Source: Streptococcus sp. A12 (GTDB lineage: Bacteria; Bacillota; Bacilli; Lactobacillales; Streptococcaceae). From it: a stretch of DNA of 14,299 nt. This document shows, piece by piece, positions 6,295-14,265 of the stretch (positions are counted from its first letter, which is position 1; each line of letters begins with the position of its first letter). The stretch covers positions 1 to 14,299 of the forward strand of contig NZ_CAJPOU010000036.1 in NCBI RefSeq assembly GCF_905372335.1. Direction: 5' to 3'. The translations under genes were made by a program, and so were the position numbers. The notes beneath the pieces are model-generated. The model was not told the origin of the DNA, searched no databases, and was given only the letters and a program-made list of their open reading frames with translations.

Positions 6295-8547
6295 ATGACG
6301 ATTAATCAATTACTGCAGAAACTGGATACATCAAGCCCTATTCTCCAAGCGACCTTTGGTCTGGAGAGGGAAAATCTGCGGGTGACAACTGACGGACACT
6401 TAGCTCAAACTGCCCATCCTAGTCAGCTTGGTTCCCGCAATTTCCACCCGACCATCCAAACAGACTTCAGCGAGCAACAACTGGAACTAATTACACCTAT
6501 CGCTCACTCGACTAAGGAAGCACGACGCTTACTGGGAGCTATCAGCGATGTGGCTGGCCGCTCGATTGACCAGAGTGAACGCCTCTGGCCCCTGTCCATG
6601 CCACCGCAACTGACCGAAGAAGAGATTGTCATCGCTCGACTGGAAAACGACTACGAGCGCCACTACCGAGAGGGCTTAGCGGAAAAATATGGTAAAAAAC
6701 TGCAGGCCATCTCTGGCATCCACTACAACATCGAACTAGGGAAAGATCTGGTCACTGCTCTCTTTCAAGTCAGCTCCCACCATTCGCTCAAGGACTTTAA
6801 AAATGACCTCTATCTCAAGCTGGCTCGAAACTTTCTGTGTTTCCGCTGGATCTTGACCTATCTCTATGGTGCTGCTCCTTTGGCAGAAGCTGGCTTCTAT
6901 AGTCAGGACATTTCCCAGCCTATCCGCTCTTTTCGCAACAGCGACTATGGCTATGTCAATGATGAGCATATTCAGGTGTCCTACGCTTCTTTGGAGCAAT
7001 ATATAACCGACATTGAAAACTACGTTCAGTCAGGCGAGCTCAGCGCTGAAAAGGAATTTTACTCAGCCGTTCGCTTCCGTGGACAGAAGCACAATCGTGC
7101 CTATCTGGAGCAAGGTATCACTTATCTGGAATTCCGCTGCTTCGATCTCAATCCTTTTGACCATTTAGGTATTAGCCAAGAAACCTTAGATACTGTCCAT
7201 CTCTTTTTACTGAGCCTGCTCTGGCTAGATGATGTAGAAAATGTTGATACGGCATTAAAAGCTGCCCACGACTTGAACCAAAAAATTGCTTGTAGCCACC
7301 CGCTGACTGCCCTGCCAGATGAGGCAGACAGCTCAGCACTTCTCCAAGCCATGGATGAGCTCATCCAGCATTTTGAACTTCCAACTTACTACCAAAGCTT
7401 GCTTGAGCAACTTAAGGAGGCACTTCTGAATCCTCAGCTTACCCTATCTGGTCAGCTCCTGCCTCATATTCAGCAGGATTCCTTAATGCCCTTTGGACTA
7501 AAAAAAGCAGAGGAATATCACCATTACGCTTGGACTGCTCCTTATGCCCTCAAAGGCTACGAAAATATGGAATTATCCACTCAGATGCTACTCTTTGATG
7601 CTATTCAAAAGGGGCTTAATGTCGAAATCTTAGATGAAAATGACCAATTTCTCAAGCTTTGGCACGGTCATCATGTGGAGTATGTCAAGAACGGCAATAT
7701 GACCTCCAAGGATAACTATGTCATCCCTCTGGCCATGGCCAATAAAACCGTCACCAAAAAGATTTTGGCTGCAGCTGACTTTCCCGTTCCAGCTGGAGCA
7801 GAATTTTCTTCTCTTGAAGAGGGACTGGCCTATTACCCTTTGATTAAGGATCGACAAATTGTCGTCAAACCCAAGTCAACCAACTTCGGACTGGGCATCT
7901 CCATCTTCCAAGAACCAGCTAGTCTGGAAGCTTACCGCAAGGCTTTGGAGATTGCTTTTTCAGAAGACCTTGCTGTCTTAGTGGAGGAATTTATCGCAGG
8001 AACGGAGTACCGCTTCTTTGTCTTAGACGGTCAATGTGAGGCAGTCCTCTTGCGAGTAGCAGCCAATGTCGTCGGAGACGGTCAACATACCGTGAGAGAA
8101 TTGGTTGCCATCAAAAACGACAATCCCCTGCGCGGTCGAGACCATCGCTCACCGCTCGAAATCATTGAACTGGGGGACATTGAACTGCTCATGCTGGACC
8201 AGCAAGGATATGGACCAGATGATATCCTGCCTGCTGGAGTCAAGGTTGACTTGCGGCGCAATTCCAACATTTCTACTGGCGGAGACTCGATTGATGTCAC
8301 AGACAGCATGCACCCATCTTATAAGGAACTCGCTGCGGACATGGCAAAGGCTATGGGAGCTTGGGCTTGTGGCGTTGACCTAATCATCCCTGACAGCTCT
8401 GCTATTTCCACAAAGGAAAATCCCAACTGTACCTGCATCGAGCTCAACTTCAACCCCTCTATGTATATGCACACCTATTGTGCTGAGGGGCCGGGACAAA
8501 GCATCACCCCTAAAATACTGGCTAAACTTTTCCCAGAAATGGACTGA
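6295..8547 (+). CDS. gshF: Bifunctional glutamate-cysteine ligase / glutathione synthetase
   Basis: Makes glutathione in one polypeptide: the N-terminal domain links glutamate and cysteine, the C-terminal ATP-grasp domain adds glycine. The protein has 750 residues, the usual GshF (GshAB) length. FGLERENLRV at residues 21-30 and TDFSEQQLELITP mark the ligase domain. VVKPKSTNFGLGISIF near 523-538 is the ATP-grasp nucleotide-binding loop, and CIELNFNPSMYMH near 715 is the metal and ATP-binding end. The ATG at 6295 is preceded by AGGACGG about 7 nt upstream. It is a single gene, divergent from purA, with its own terminator. Glutathione supports oxidative stress resistance in streptococci that can make it. 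No truncation or frameshift seen. Confidence 0.96.
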   Translation: MTINQLLQKLDTSSPILQATFGLERENLRVTTDGHLAQTAHPSQLGSRNFHPTIQTDFSEQQLELITPIAHSTKEARRLLGAISDVAGRSIDQSERLWPLSMPPQLTEEEIVIARLENDYERHYREGLAEKYGKKLQAISGIHYNIELGKDLVTALFQVSSHHSLKDFKNDLYLKLARNFLCFRWILTYLYGAAPLAEAGFYSQDISQPIRSFRNSDYGYVNDEHIQVSYASLEQYITDIENYVQSGELSAEKEFYSAVRFRGQKHNRAYLEQGITYLEFRCFDLNPFDHLGISQETLDTVHLFLLSLLWLDDVENVDTALKAAHDLNQKIACSHPLTALPDEADSSALLQAMDELIQHFELPTYYQSLLEQLKEALLNPQLTLSGQLLPHIQQDSLMPFGLKKAEEYHHYAWTAPYALKGYENMELSTQMLLFDAIQKGLNVEILDENDQFLKLWHGHHVEYVKNGNMTSKDNYVIPLAMANKTVTKKILAAADFPVPAGAEFSSLEEGLAYYPLIKDRQIVVKPKSTNFGLGISIFQEPASLEAYRKALEIAFSEDLAVLVEEFIAGTEYRFFVLDGQCEAVLLRVAANVVGDGQHTVRELVAIKNDNPLRGRDHRSPLEIIELGDIELLMLDQQGYGPDDILPAGVKVDLRRNSNISTGGDSIDVTDSMHPSYKELAADMAKAMGAWACGVDLIIPDSSAISTKENPNCTCIELNFNPSMYMHTYCAEGPGQSITPKILAKLFPEMD

Positions 8548-8556
8548 TAAAACACG

Positions 8557-8585
8557 AATCGCAAGGAATGCCCTGCGATTTTTAT
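8557..8585 (+). terminator. gshF terminator
   Basis: AATCGCA and TGCGATT (8557-8563 and 8574-8580) form a 7-bp stem, possibly extended inside by GG/CC pairs, followed by TTTAT. It starts 10 nt after the gshF stop. Confidence 0.75.
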
Positions 8586-8640
8586 TTGATAACTATAGCA
8601 AAACTCTATAACAAGCACAATAAGTATTTAACTTACAAGC

Positions 8641-9459
8641 TTAAAACAAGCAGCTTTCCAGTAGTTCTTTATTGCGCAGCTGGGCTAACCAGTTGTCAGG
8701 AATCCCTTCCAAACCATAGATGATACCAGCCAAGCCGCCAGCAACTGCAGCTACTGTATCAGTGTCATCGCCCAAATTAACAGCTTTCAGGACAGTTTCC
8801 GGATAAGAAGTGCTAGTCAGCAGACACCACAGTGCTGCTTCCAAGGTATCCACCACATAGCCACTAGAGCGAATGTCATCTTCGGTCAACTCTGCTAATC
8901 TTTGCAAACGAGCATAGGTCGTACTAGTCTCTAAACCTGATAGTATTTCCGATAGTTGCTGGCCTTTTAAGAGCCTACGAGCAATATCCACATAAAGCTG
9001 GCAAGCCTCTACGGAAGTCGCATGGGCATGTGTAATACTGGAAACAGCCTCAACGTCAGATGGACCGGCTTCCGTAAAGGCAAGGGGCAGGATCCGCATC
9101 AAAGAACCATTTCCGTTGGAATATTCATCAGACAGACCGTGTCCTCTTGTCAAAGCTTCGCGAGTCGCATTTCCTACATCAAAGGTTAGACCATCTGGTG
9201 TATAAGCTCCCTCGAAGAGCCAATGTTTAAACCGCTGCTGCATATCAACAGGATCAATCTTACCTTTTGCCCTGATAGAATCACAGGTCGCCAAAACAAG
9301 GCTGGTATCATCTGACCAAGTGCCAGCTGGTTGCTGATGGCTGCCATATCCCACCATCTCAACTGCTTCAAAACTGCCACGGGTCAAGAATTCATACGGA
9401 ACTCCTAATGCATCAGCCACTGCCAGACCATAGATAGCCGTTTTCAAAAATTGGTTCAT
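8641..9459 (-). CDS. ADP-ribosylglycohydrolase (DraG/ARH) family protein
   Basis: Members of this family cleave ADP-ribose from proteins or small ADP-ribosyl compounds using two magnesium ions. The 272-residue protein has the family landmarks in order: GLAVADALGVPYEF near residue 11, GTWSDDTS at 46-53 (metal-binding Asp pair), GNGSLMR in the middle, HAHAT, and LGDDTDTVAAVAGGLAG at 229-245 with the second metal-binding Asp cluster. The substrate cannot be read from the sequence, and no ADP-ribosyltransferase gene or macrodomain is next to it. AAAGGAGG lies 5 nt before the ATG, and a TATAAT (9483-9478) lies just upstream. It is a single gene, convergent with gshF and divergent from hslO. Confidence 0.9.
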   Translation of the reverse strand: MNQFLKTAIYGLAVADALGVPYEFLTRGSFEAVEMVGYGSHQQPAGTWSDDTSLVLATCDSIRAKGKIDPVDMQQRFKHWLFEGAYTPDGLTFDVGNATREALTRGHGLSDEYSNGNGSLMRILPLAFTEAGPSDVEAVSSITHAHATSVEACQLYVDIARRLLKGQQLSEILSGLETSTTYARLQRLAELTEDDIRSSGYVVDTLEAALWCLLTSTSYPETVLKAVNLGDDTDTVAAVAGGLAGIIYGLEGIPDNWLAQLRNKELLESCLF

Positions 9460-9477
9460 GCTAGCCTCCTTTGTTTT

Positions 9478-9483
9478 ATTATA
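9478..9483 (-). promoter_or_regulatory. Possible -10 box of the ADP-ribosylglycohydrolase gene
   Basis: TATAAT on the minus strand lies 18 nt before the ATG at 9459. No convincing -35 box is present 16-18 nt further upstream, so the call is tentative. Confidence 0.4.
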
Positions 9484-9515
9484 CTATTTTTGATCTTAAA
9501 ATGCTTCCTAACCCA

Positions 9516-9552
9516 AAAAACAAGCGCAGTCGCGCGCTTGTTTTTCTTTTTT
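9516..9552 (+). terminator. Strong terminator-shaped hairpin directly before hslO
   Basis: AAAAACAAGCGC (9516-9527) and GCGCTTGTTTTT (9534-9545) form a perfect 12-bp stem around a 6-nt loop, followed by a C and six T. On the minus strand the same stem is followed by TTTTTT and GGG, so it could stop transcription both ways. It sits between two divergent genes, where neither gene needs a terminator. Confidence 0.75.
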
Positions 9553-9554
9553 GT

Positions 9555-9562
9555 GTTAAAAT
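9555..9562 (+). promoter_or_regulatory. Possible extended -10 of hslO
   Basis: TGTTAAAAT ends 7 nt before the hslO ATG at 9570. If used, transcription would start at or next to the start codon, giving a leaderless or nearly leaderless mRNA. Confidence 0.4.
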
Positions 9563-9569
9563 GAAGGGT

Positions 9570-10442
9570 ATGGACAAAATTATCAAAACTATCTCAGAAA
9601 ATGGTTCTTTCCGCGCTTATGTGCTGGATAGCACAGAGACGGTTCAGACCGCTCAAGAAAAACATCATACTCAAGCAAGCTCTACCGTTGCACTGGGTCG
9701 TACACTGATTGCCAGTCAGATTTTGGTTGCAAATGAAAAAGGCCAGACCAAGATTATCGTCAAGGTCCTCGGGACCAGCTCACTAGGCGCAATTATCACA
9801 GTGGCAGATACTGAGGGCAATGTCAAAGGTTATGTACAGAATCCCGGTGTAGATATCAAAAAGACAGCTACCGGCGAAGTTCTGGTTGGTCCTTTTGTCG
9901 GCCAAGGCGAATTTCTCGTTATCACGGACTACGGTACGGGCAATCCTTACAACTCCATGACTCCTCTCATCTCTGGGGAAATCGGCGAAGACCTAGCTTT
10001 TTACCTGACCGAAAGCCAGCAGACACCTTCCGCAGTTGGCCTCAACGTCCTCTTGGATGAGAATGATAAAGTCAAGGTTGCTGGCGGTTTCTTGGTACAA
10101 GTTCTGCCTGGTGCTAAAGAAGCTGAAATTGCCCGCTTTGAGAAGCGAATCCAAGAAATGCCTGCCATCTCAAAACTGCTGGAATCCGATGACCATATCG
10201 AAGCTCTGCTGGCTGCCATCTATGGTGATGAGCCATACAAACGCCTGTCTGAAGAGGAAATCCGCTTCCAGTGCGACTGCAGTAAAGAACGCTTCATGAA
10301 TGCCTTGGCTACCCTGCCAAAGGCTGACTTAGAAGAGATGCGTGACCAAGACCAAGGAGCTGAAATCGTCTGCCAATTCTGCCAGACAGCCTATCACTTT
10401 GACCAAAACGACCTGGAGGAACTGATTCGTGACAAATCTTAA
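9570..10442 (+). CDS. hslO: Hsp33 redox-regulated chaperonin
   Basis: A holdase chaperone that is activated in the cytoplasm by oxidation of a zinc-binding cysteine cluster. The 290-residue protein has the family core (TVALGRTLIASQIL, TDYGTGNPYNS, SGEIGEDLAFYL, QTPSAVGLNVL) and the C-terminal switch: CxC at residues 235 and 237 and CxxC at 268 and 271. The frame is open further up to 9471, but the ATG at 9570 gives MDKIIKTISENG, the conserved start and length. The only Shine-Dalgarno-like sequence is GAAGGG almost touching that ATG, which is unusual. The gene overlaps dusB by 14 bp, so the two form an operon. Confidence 0.96.
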   Translation: MDKIIKTISENGSFRAYVLDSTETVQTAQEKHHTQASSTVALGRTLIASQILVANEKGQTKIIVKVLGTSSLGAIITVADTEGNVKGYVQNPGVDIKKTATGEVLVGPFVGQGEFLVITDYGTGNPYNSMTPLISGEIGEDLAFYLTESQQTPSAVGLNVLLDENDKVKVAGGFLVQVLPGAKEAEIARFEKRIQEMPAISKLLESDDHIEALLAAIYGDEPYKRLSEEEIRFQCDCSKERFMNALATLPKADLEEMRDQDQGAEIVCQFCQTAYHFDQNDLEELIRDKS

Positions 10443-11409
10443 TACCCCTTTTATGATTGGAAATGTTGAAATTCCCAACCGCACAGTTCTGGCACCTATG
10501 GCCGGCGTAACCAACTCTGCTTTCCGAACCATTGCCAAAGAGCTAGGAGCAGGACTGGTCGTGATGGAAATGGTTTCTGACAAGGGCATCCAGTATAACA
10601 ACGAAAAAACCCTCCACATGCTTCACATCGATGAAGGAGAAAATCCCGTTTCTATCCAGCTTTTCGGTAGCGACGAGGACAGTTTGGCGCGCGCAGCAGA
10701 ATTTATCCAAGAAAACACTAAAACGGACATCGTTGATATCAATATGGGCTGCCCGGTCAATAAAATCGTCAAAAATGAAGCTGGAGCCATGTGGCTTAAG
10801 GATCCCGAGAAAATCTACAAAATCATCAACAAAGTACAGTCAGTTCTAGATATTCCTCTGACAGTCAAGATGCGTACTGGCTGGTCCGACAGCTCACTAG
10901 CTGTAGAAAATGCCCTCGCAGCTGAAGCTGCAGGAGTCTCTGCCCTTGCCATGCACGGACGGACTCGGGAACAAATGTATACAGGTCATGCGGATCTTGA
11001 GACCCTTCACAAGGTTGCACAAGCCCTGACCAAGATTCCATTTATCGCCAATGGTGACATCCGTACAGTTCAAGACGCTAAGCAACGGATTGAAGGAGTT
11101 GGTGCAGATGCGGTCATGATCGGTCGTGCAGCCATGGGGAATCCTTACCTCTTCAATCAAATCAATCACTACTTTGAAACAGGAGAAATCCTGCCTGATT
11201 TGACCTTCGAAGACAAGATGAAGATTGCTTATGAGCACTTGAAGCGCTTGATCAATCTCAAGGGTGAGCACATTGCCGTTCGCGAATTCCGTGGACTTGC
11301 CCCTCACTACCTTCGTGGAACATCTGGCGCAGCCAAACTCCGCGGAGCCATCTCGCAAGCTAGCACTCTAGCTGAGATTGAAGAACTTCTTCAATTAGAA
11401 AAAGCTTAA
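10429..11409 (+). CDS. dusB: tRNA-dihydrouridine synthase
   Basis: An FMN enzyme that uses NADPH to reduce uridine to dihydrouridine in tRNA. The 326-residue TIM-barrel protein shows APMAGVTNSAFR near residue 22, NMGCPVNKIVKNEAG with the catalytic Cys, VKMRTGW, AMHGRTREQMYTG and ANGDIRT plus GRAAMGNPY for FMN phosphate binding. I chose the GTG at 10429, inside the end of hslO: GGAGGA lies 8 nt before it and the protein then begins MTNLNTPFMIGNVEIPNRTV as in relatives; the next ATG (10453) would cut into the conserved start. Translation is probably coupled to hslO. DusB is the usual name for this clade; which uridine it modifies cannot be read here. Confidence 0.95.
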   Translation: MTNLNTPFMIGNVEIPNRTVLAPMAGVTNSAFRTIAKELGAGLVVMEMVSDKGIQYNNEKTLHMLHIDEGENPVSIQLFGSDEDSLARAAEFIQENTKTDIVDINMGCPVNKIVKNEAGAMWLKDPEKIYKIINKVQSVLDIPLTVKMRTGWSDSSLAVENALAAEAAGVSALAMHGRTREQMYTGHADLETLHKVAQALTKIPFIANGDIRTVQDAKQRIEGVGADAVMIGRAAMGNPYLFNQINHYFETGEILPDLTFEDKMKIAYEHLKRLINLKGEHIAVREFRGLAPHYLRGTSGAAKLRGAISQASTLAEIEELLQLEKA

Positions 11410-11415
11410 TGACAA

Positions 11416-11447
11416 AAAAACAGCATCGAAATATTGATGCTGTTTTT
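11416..11447. terminator. Bidirectional terminator between dusB and nrtR
   Basis: AAAAACAGCATC (11416-11427) and GATGCTGTTTTT (11436-11447) form a perfect 12-bp stem with an 8-nt loop. A and T runs on both sides let it serve both dusB (plus) and nrtR (minus), which converge here. Confidence 0.9.
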
Positions 11448-11452
11448 GTATC

Positions 11453-12250
11453 TTATTGATCCGCTTGAGATTCGCTTTCTTTCCAGCGATAGGTCTTGCG
11501 TGGTTTTTTCTTAGGTACCCGCTTGACACCCACTTCTTCAACGTAAGAGCCATAGGTTACAAGGAAATTATTGGTTAAAATTTCTTTATCTGGATGGATC
11601 AGATTCACCAACTCGGTTGCTTCGTATACGGTGAAAGGCTCTTCTAGAAGATGGAGGAAGGTTGGATTCCAAGCCAAGCGCCCTTGGATCCGCTTGATGG
11701 ATTCTTGAACAATCTCATAGTGGTCAAAGGCGAAATCTTCAGCTGTCAAGACACGTCCATCTAGAGAACATTCCCCTTGTTTGAAGTCCACATCAAGGAA
11801 AAGAACTTCTTTGGCATCATCTCCAGCTCGGACCAGATTGACGGCCTCCGCAGGCAAATAGACCAGGTGGGCGATGGTGATGACCCAGCCCCGTGGGTCC
11901 CGACCAGGAGTCGAAACTGTCATTAACTGCTCGACCTTTTGAGGGGTCAACTCTAGTCCAACTTCTTCTTGAACTTCGCGGATACAAGCCTGGATAGCAT
12001 CCTCGTGCTTTTGCAAGAATCCTCCAACCAAGGCGACCCGATGCTGACAAGGGTGGGTTTTTCGGCGAATCACCAAGAGCTTCAAACGCCCCTCCACAAA
12101 GCAGTAGGCCACCATATCGGTAGTTACACTTGGATTTTCATAGGTGGGATGATCTTGCTCCTTATACCAACGGAGGAATTCTTCCTCGCTGACGACCGTC
12201 TCGTAGTATTCCTTTTCGTTCATCCCTTCCGGAATGCTGCTTGTTGCCAT
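11453..12250 (-). CDS. nrtR: NrtR-type Nudix / winged-helix regulator of NAD metabolism
   Basis: NrtR proteins repress NAD synthesis and salvage genes and sense ADP-ribose or related NAD products through a Nudix domain. This 265-residue protein has an N-terminal Nudix domain (about 43-160) and a C-terminal domain (about 195-258) fitting a winged helix, with FTVYEATELVNLI and a basic tail KKKPRKTYRW. The Nudix box at 77-99 (GGFLQKHE, then REVQEEVGL) fits the full GX5EX7REUXEEXGU consensus, so hydrolase activity may be kept. AAGGAGG lies 8 nt before the ATG, which directly follows the pnuC stop codon. As last gene of nadR-pnuC-nrtR it most likely controls its own operon. A plain ADP-ribose pyrophosphatase is the main alternative. 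Confidence 0.85.
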   Translation of the reverse strand: MATSSIPEGMNEKEYYETVVSEEEFLRWYKEQDHPTYENPSVTTDMVAYCFVEGRLKLLVIRRKTHPCQHRVALVGGFLQKHEDAIQACIREVQEEVGLELTPQKVEQLMTVSTPGRDPRGWVITIAHLVYLPAEAVNLVRAGDDAKEVLFLDVDFKQGECSLDGRVLTAEDFAFDHYEIVQESIKRIQGRLAWNPTFLHLLEEPFTVYEATELVNLIHPDKEILTNNFLVTYGSYVEEVGVKRVPKKKPRKTYRWKESESQADQ

Positions 12251-13033
12251 CTAAATAGCCTCCTTTTTCACAGCTTTGCTCCATTGGTACCAACCAACCA
12301 AGCTATTGAGGGTGTAGACCCAATACATTCCCTGAATATGGATGCTTTCTCCCCACCAGAGGTAGATACTGAAGAGGTTGGTCGCAATCCAGAAAATCCA
12401 CTGTTCACGATAAAGACCAGTCATGAGAAGTTGACCGACTCCATTGGTCGCATCTGTCACACTATCACGGAAAGGTCGAGCGCTGTGGATACTTTTATAA
12501 GCATAGCCCATCCCGATCCAAATCAGAGCAGTTAGAACCAAATACTTGATCCATTCCATTAAGGTTAATTTCTTGGCTTCAAAGTGAGATTCTTCTGCCC
12601 CTCCTTGGTCATTGATCCGATTCGACAACCAGACATAGAGACCGATTGGTTGCATCACAAAGAAGTATAGGGTTGTCAGAACTTCTCCATAGAAGTTTTT
12701 GTTCAAGGCTAGGATGAGGTAAATCGCTGAGTTCACTGCTCCAAAGAGATAGTTACTAGCCCGACCTTCTGCTACTAGTATCACACAAACGATTCCTGTC
12801 CAGGAGGCAAAGAGCCCTAACCAATCGTGACTTGCTTCCTGATTGGTAAACTCTAGGACAAAGGGCACGCTAGACAAAGCAATCAGATACAGCCATTGTG
12901 TCAGAGTCCGACCTGCAAATAGGTCTTGCCAAAGGAGTTTCATAATTCCTACGAAGCCACGTTTGCCAGCTTCTCGATGGACATTTTTTAAATGCTCCCC
13001 AAATGTTTGAATTTTTTCTTGTAGTCGTTTCAT
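12251..13033 (-). CDS. pnuC: Nicotinamide riboside transporter PnuC
   Basis: Imports nicotinamide riboside by facilitated diffusion; phosphorylation by the next enzyme traps it inside. The 260-residue protein has a soluble N-terminal stretch of about 45 residues, then a series of about seven hydrophobic segments. PnuC-typical stretches are AVNSAIYLILALNKNFYGE, FFVMQPIGLYVW, TNLFSIYLWWGESI and the C-terminal YTLNSLVGWYQW, with many Trp, Tyr and Asn in the membrane helices. AAAGGAG lies 7 nt before the ATG. It starts 12 nt after nadR and ends directly before nrtR. The neighbour NadR, with its riboside kinase domain, supports nicotinamide riboside rather than thiamine or another vitamin as substrate. 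Confidence 0.95.
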   Translation of the reverse strand: MKRLQEKIQTFGEHLKNVHREAGKRGFVGIMKLLWQDLFAGRTLTQWLYLIALSSVPFVLEFTNQEASHDWLGLFASWTGIVCVILVAEGRASNYLFGAVNSAIYLILALNKNFYGEVLTTLYFFVMQPIGLYVWLSNRINDQGGAEESHFEAKKLTLMEWIKYLVLTALIWIGMGYAYKSIHSARPFRDSVTDATNGVGQLLMTGLYREQWIFWIATNLFSIYLWWGESIHIQGMYWVYTLNSLVGWYQWSKAVKKEAI

Positions 13034-13045
13034 GCTGCTTCTCCT

Positions 13046-14104
13046 TTAATCAGCTTGATAAATCGTATCGATGACACGCTTTGCTTCTTCGTAATTACCC
13101 AAGTAGTCTTGCCCGAGATAGGCTGTAGGGATATCCGAGAGGTATTGGTGGCGGAGGTGATCCAGGTGATTTGAAAAACTGGTGCGAATTTCATCATCTG
13201 CCATGGTCATATCACGGAAACCATCGTTGACATAGGATCCAATGGGTTGGACAAATAAGATCAGATCCCATTTTTCCTTAGCGAGGATACTAACGAATAA
13301 GTTATCAAAGGTATCCGTCATACTGGTCTCTTGGCCTTCTACTTCCATATAGTAGTCGTAATAGCCCTTGGTCACTAGTGAATTGGTATCCGCAATGACC
13401 AGTCCACGATTGGCACTACTATCGATTAATTTTGAGGTTTGATCGTATTGTCCGAGTAGGAGATAATAATAGTCCTTGGGGGTCAGCTCATCATCCCGTA
13501 CATTGTTTCTGATCTGGTACTCCCGGGCATATTCTAAGCTCACTGGCGCATCATAGAAGCGGGCCAAATCTTTTGCCAAGGTCGTCTTCCCGTTACTAGC
13601 ACTCCCCATAATGAGGACCTTTTTGGTAAACTGACGACGGAAGGGTTGCGCAATGTATTTCCAATACTTGCTGGGATTTTCCCGGATGAGGGTTCCTGAG
13701 ATGCCAAACTGACGCTCCTGTAAGTGCGCTTGAAAGCCTCTCGCTTCAAGTTCCTCTTGATACGTTTTTTCCCCAACATAGAAGATGAGCTCTTCTCTCT
13801 CAGCATCATATTGAATGGTTTCTAAGGCTGTTTTCAACCAAGGCTCCCATCCTAAAGGATAGCGGGGAAGTTCTGTCTCGTCTAATTTATAAATTTGGGT
13901 GAGTTCATCATTTGAAAAACCTTCTCGAATATAGCGAAAACGTTTTTGCAAAGGAAGGCCAACTTCTTCTCCTCGGTCACCTTTGTAACCAGAGACAATC
14001 ACACAAACGCGGTCGCATTGGCGTTTTGCCCGTTGAATTAAATCAATATGCCCTTGATGAAGGGGGGCAAACGTTCCAAATACTACTGCCACTTTTTCTT
14101 TCAT
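13046..14104 (-). CDS. nadR: Bifunctional NMN adenylyltransferase / ribosylnicotinamide kinase
   Basis: Converts imported nicotinamide riboside to NMN and NMN to NAD. The 352-residue protein starts with an adenylyltransferase domain: GTFAPLHQGH at residues 10-19 binds the nucleotide and ISGTLIR at 135-141 is the second active-site motif. The kinase domain follows with the P-loop GSASNGKTT at 167-175 and EYAREY near 191. The DNA-binding N-terminal domain of the enterobacterial NadR repressor is absent, so regulation is left to another protein, probably nrtR at the end of the operon. GGAG lies 8 nt before the ATG. It is the first gene of nadR-pnuC-nrtR. Confidence 0.95.
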   Translation of the reverse strand: MKEKVAVVFGTFAPLHQGHIDLIQRAKRQCDRVCVIVSGYKGDRGEEVGLPLQKRFRYIREGFSNDELTQIYKLDETELPRYPLGWEPWLKTALETIQYDAEREELIFYVGEKTYQEELEARGFQAHLQERQFGISGTLIRENPSKYWKYIAQPFRRQFTKKVLIMGSASNGKTTLAKDLARFYDAPVSLEYAREYQIRNNVRDDELTPKDYYYLLLGQYDQTSKLIDSSANRGLVIADTNSLVTKGYYDYYMEVEGQETSMTDTFDNLFVSILAKEKWDLILFVQPIGSYVNDGFRDMTMADDEIRTSFSNHLDHLRHQYLSDIPTAYLGQDYLGNYEEAKRVIDTIYQAD

Positions 14105-14119
14105 CTAACTGGCTCCTTT

Positions 14120-14151
14120 ATCATAATGTCAAAACATGTTTTGCTTATGAT
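14120..14151. promoter_or_regulatory. Operator-like palindrome in the nadR leader
   Basis: CAAAACATGTTTTG (14130-14143) is a perfect 14-bp palindrome. It is flanked by ATCATAA (14120-14126) and TTATGAT (14145-14151), also complementary, giving a nested dyad that covers the predicted transcription start and the first 25 nt. This is a good place for a roadblock repressor, plausibly NrtR. Confidence 0.55.
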
Positions 14152-14154
14152 TTT

Positions 14155-14182
14155 ATTATAAACTATAATTTCAATCTGTCAA
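14155..14182 (-). promoter_or_regulatory. Main promoter of the nadR-pnuC-nrtR operon
   Basis: TTGACA (14182-14177), a perfect -35, and TATAAT (14160-14155), a perfect -10, are 16 nt apart on the minus strand. Transcription would start near 14148, about 44 nt before nadR. Confidence 0.85.
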
Positions 14183-14227
14183 TACCTTTTTATAAAAAAA
14201 TATAATTTTATAAAACAAAAATTAAAA

Positions 14228-14265
14228 AGATTCAACTCTGTATGTTATTATACAGAGTTGAATCT
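14228..14265. repeat. 16-bp perfect inverted repeat around a second promoter
   Basis: AGATTCAACTCTGTAT (14228-14243) and its exact complement (14250-14265) flank a 6-nt centre. On the minus strand it is followed by CTTTTT AATTTTTG, so it could be a terminator of a gene beyond the right edge. It also overlaps the -10 of a consensus promoter. Confidence 0.8.

Noticed and set aside
7122..7364. Minus-strand open frames inside gshF (75-87 codons)
   Set aside because: They lack ribosome-binding sites and recognisable motifs, and lie wholly inside a well-conserved gene; they are frame shadows.
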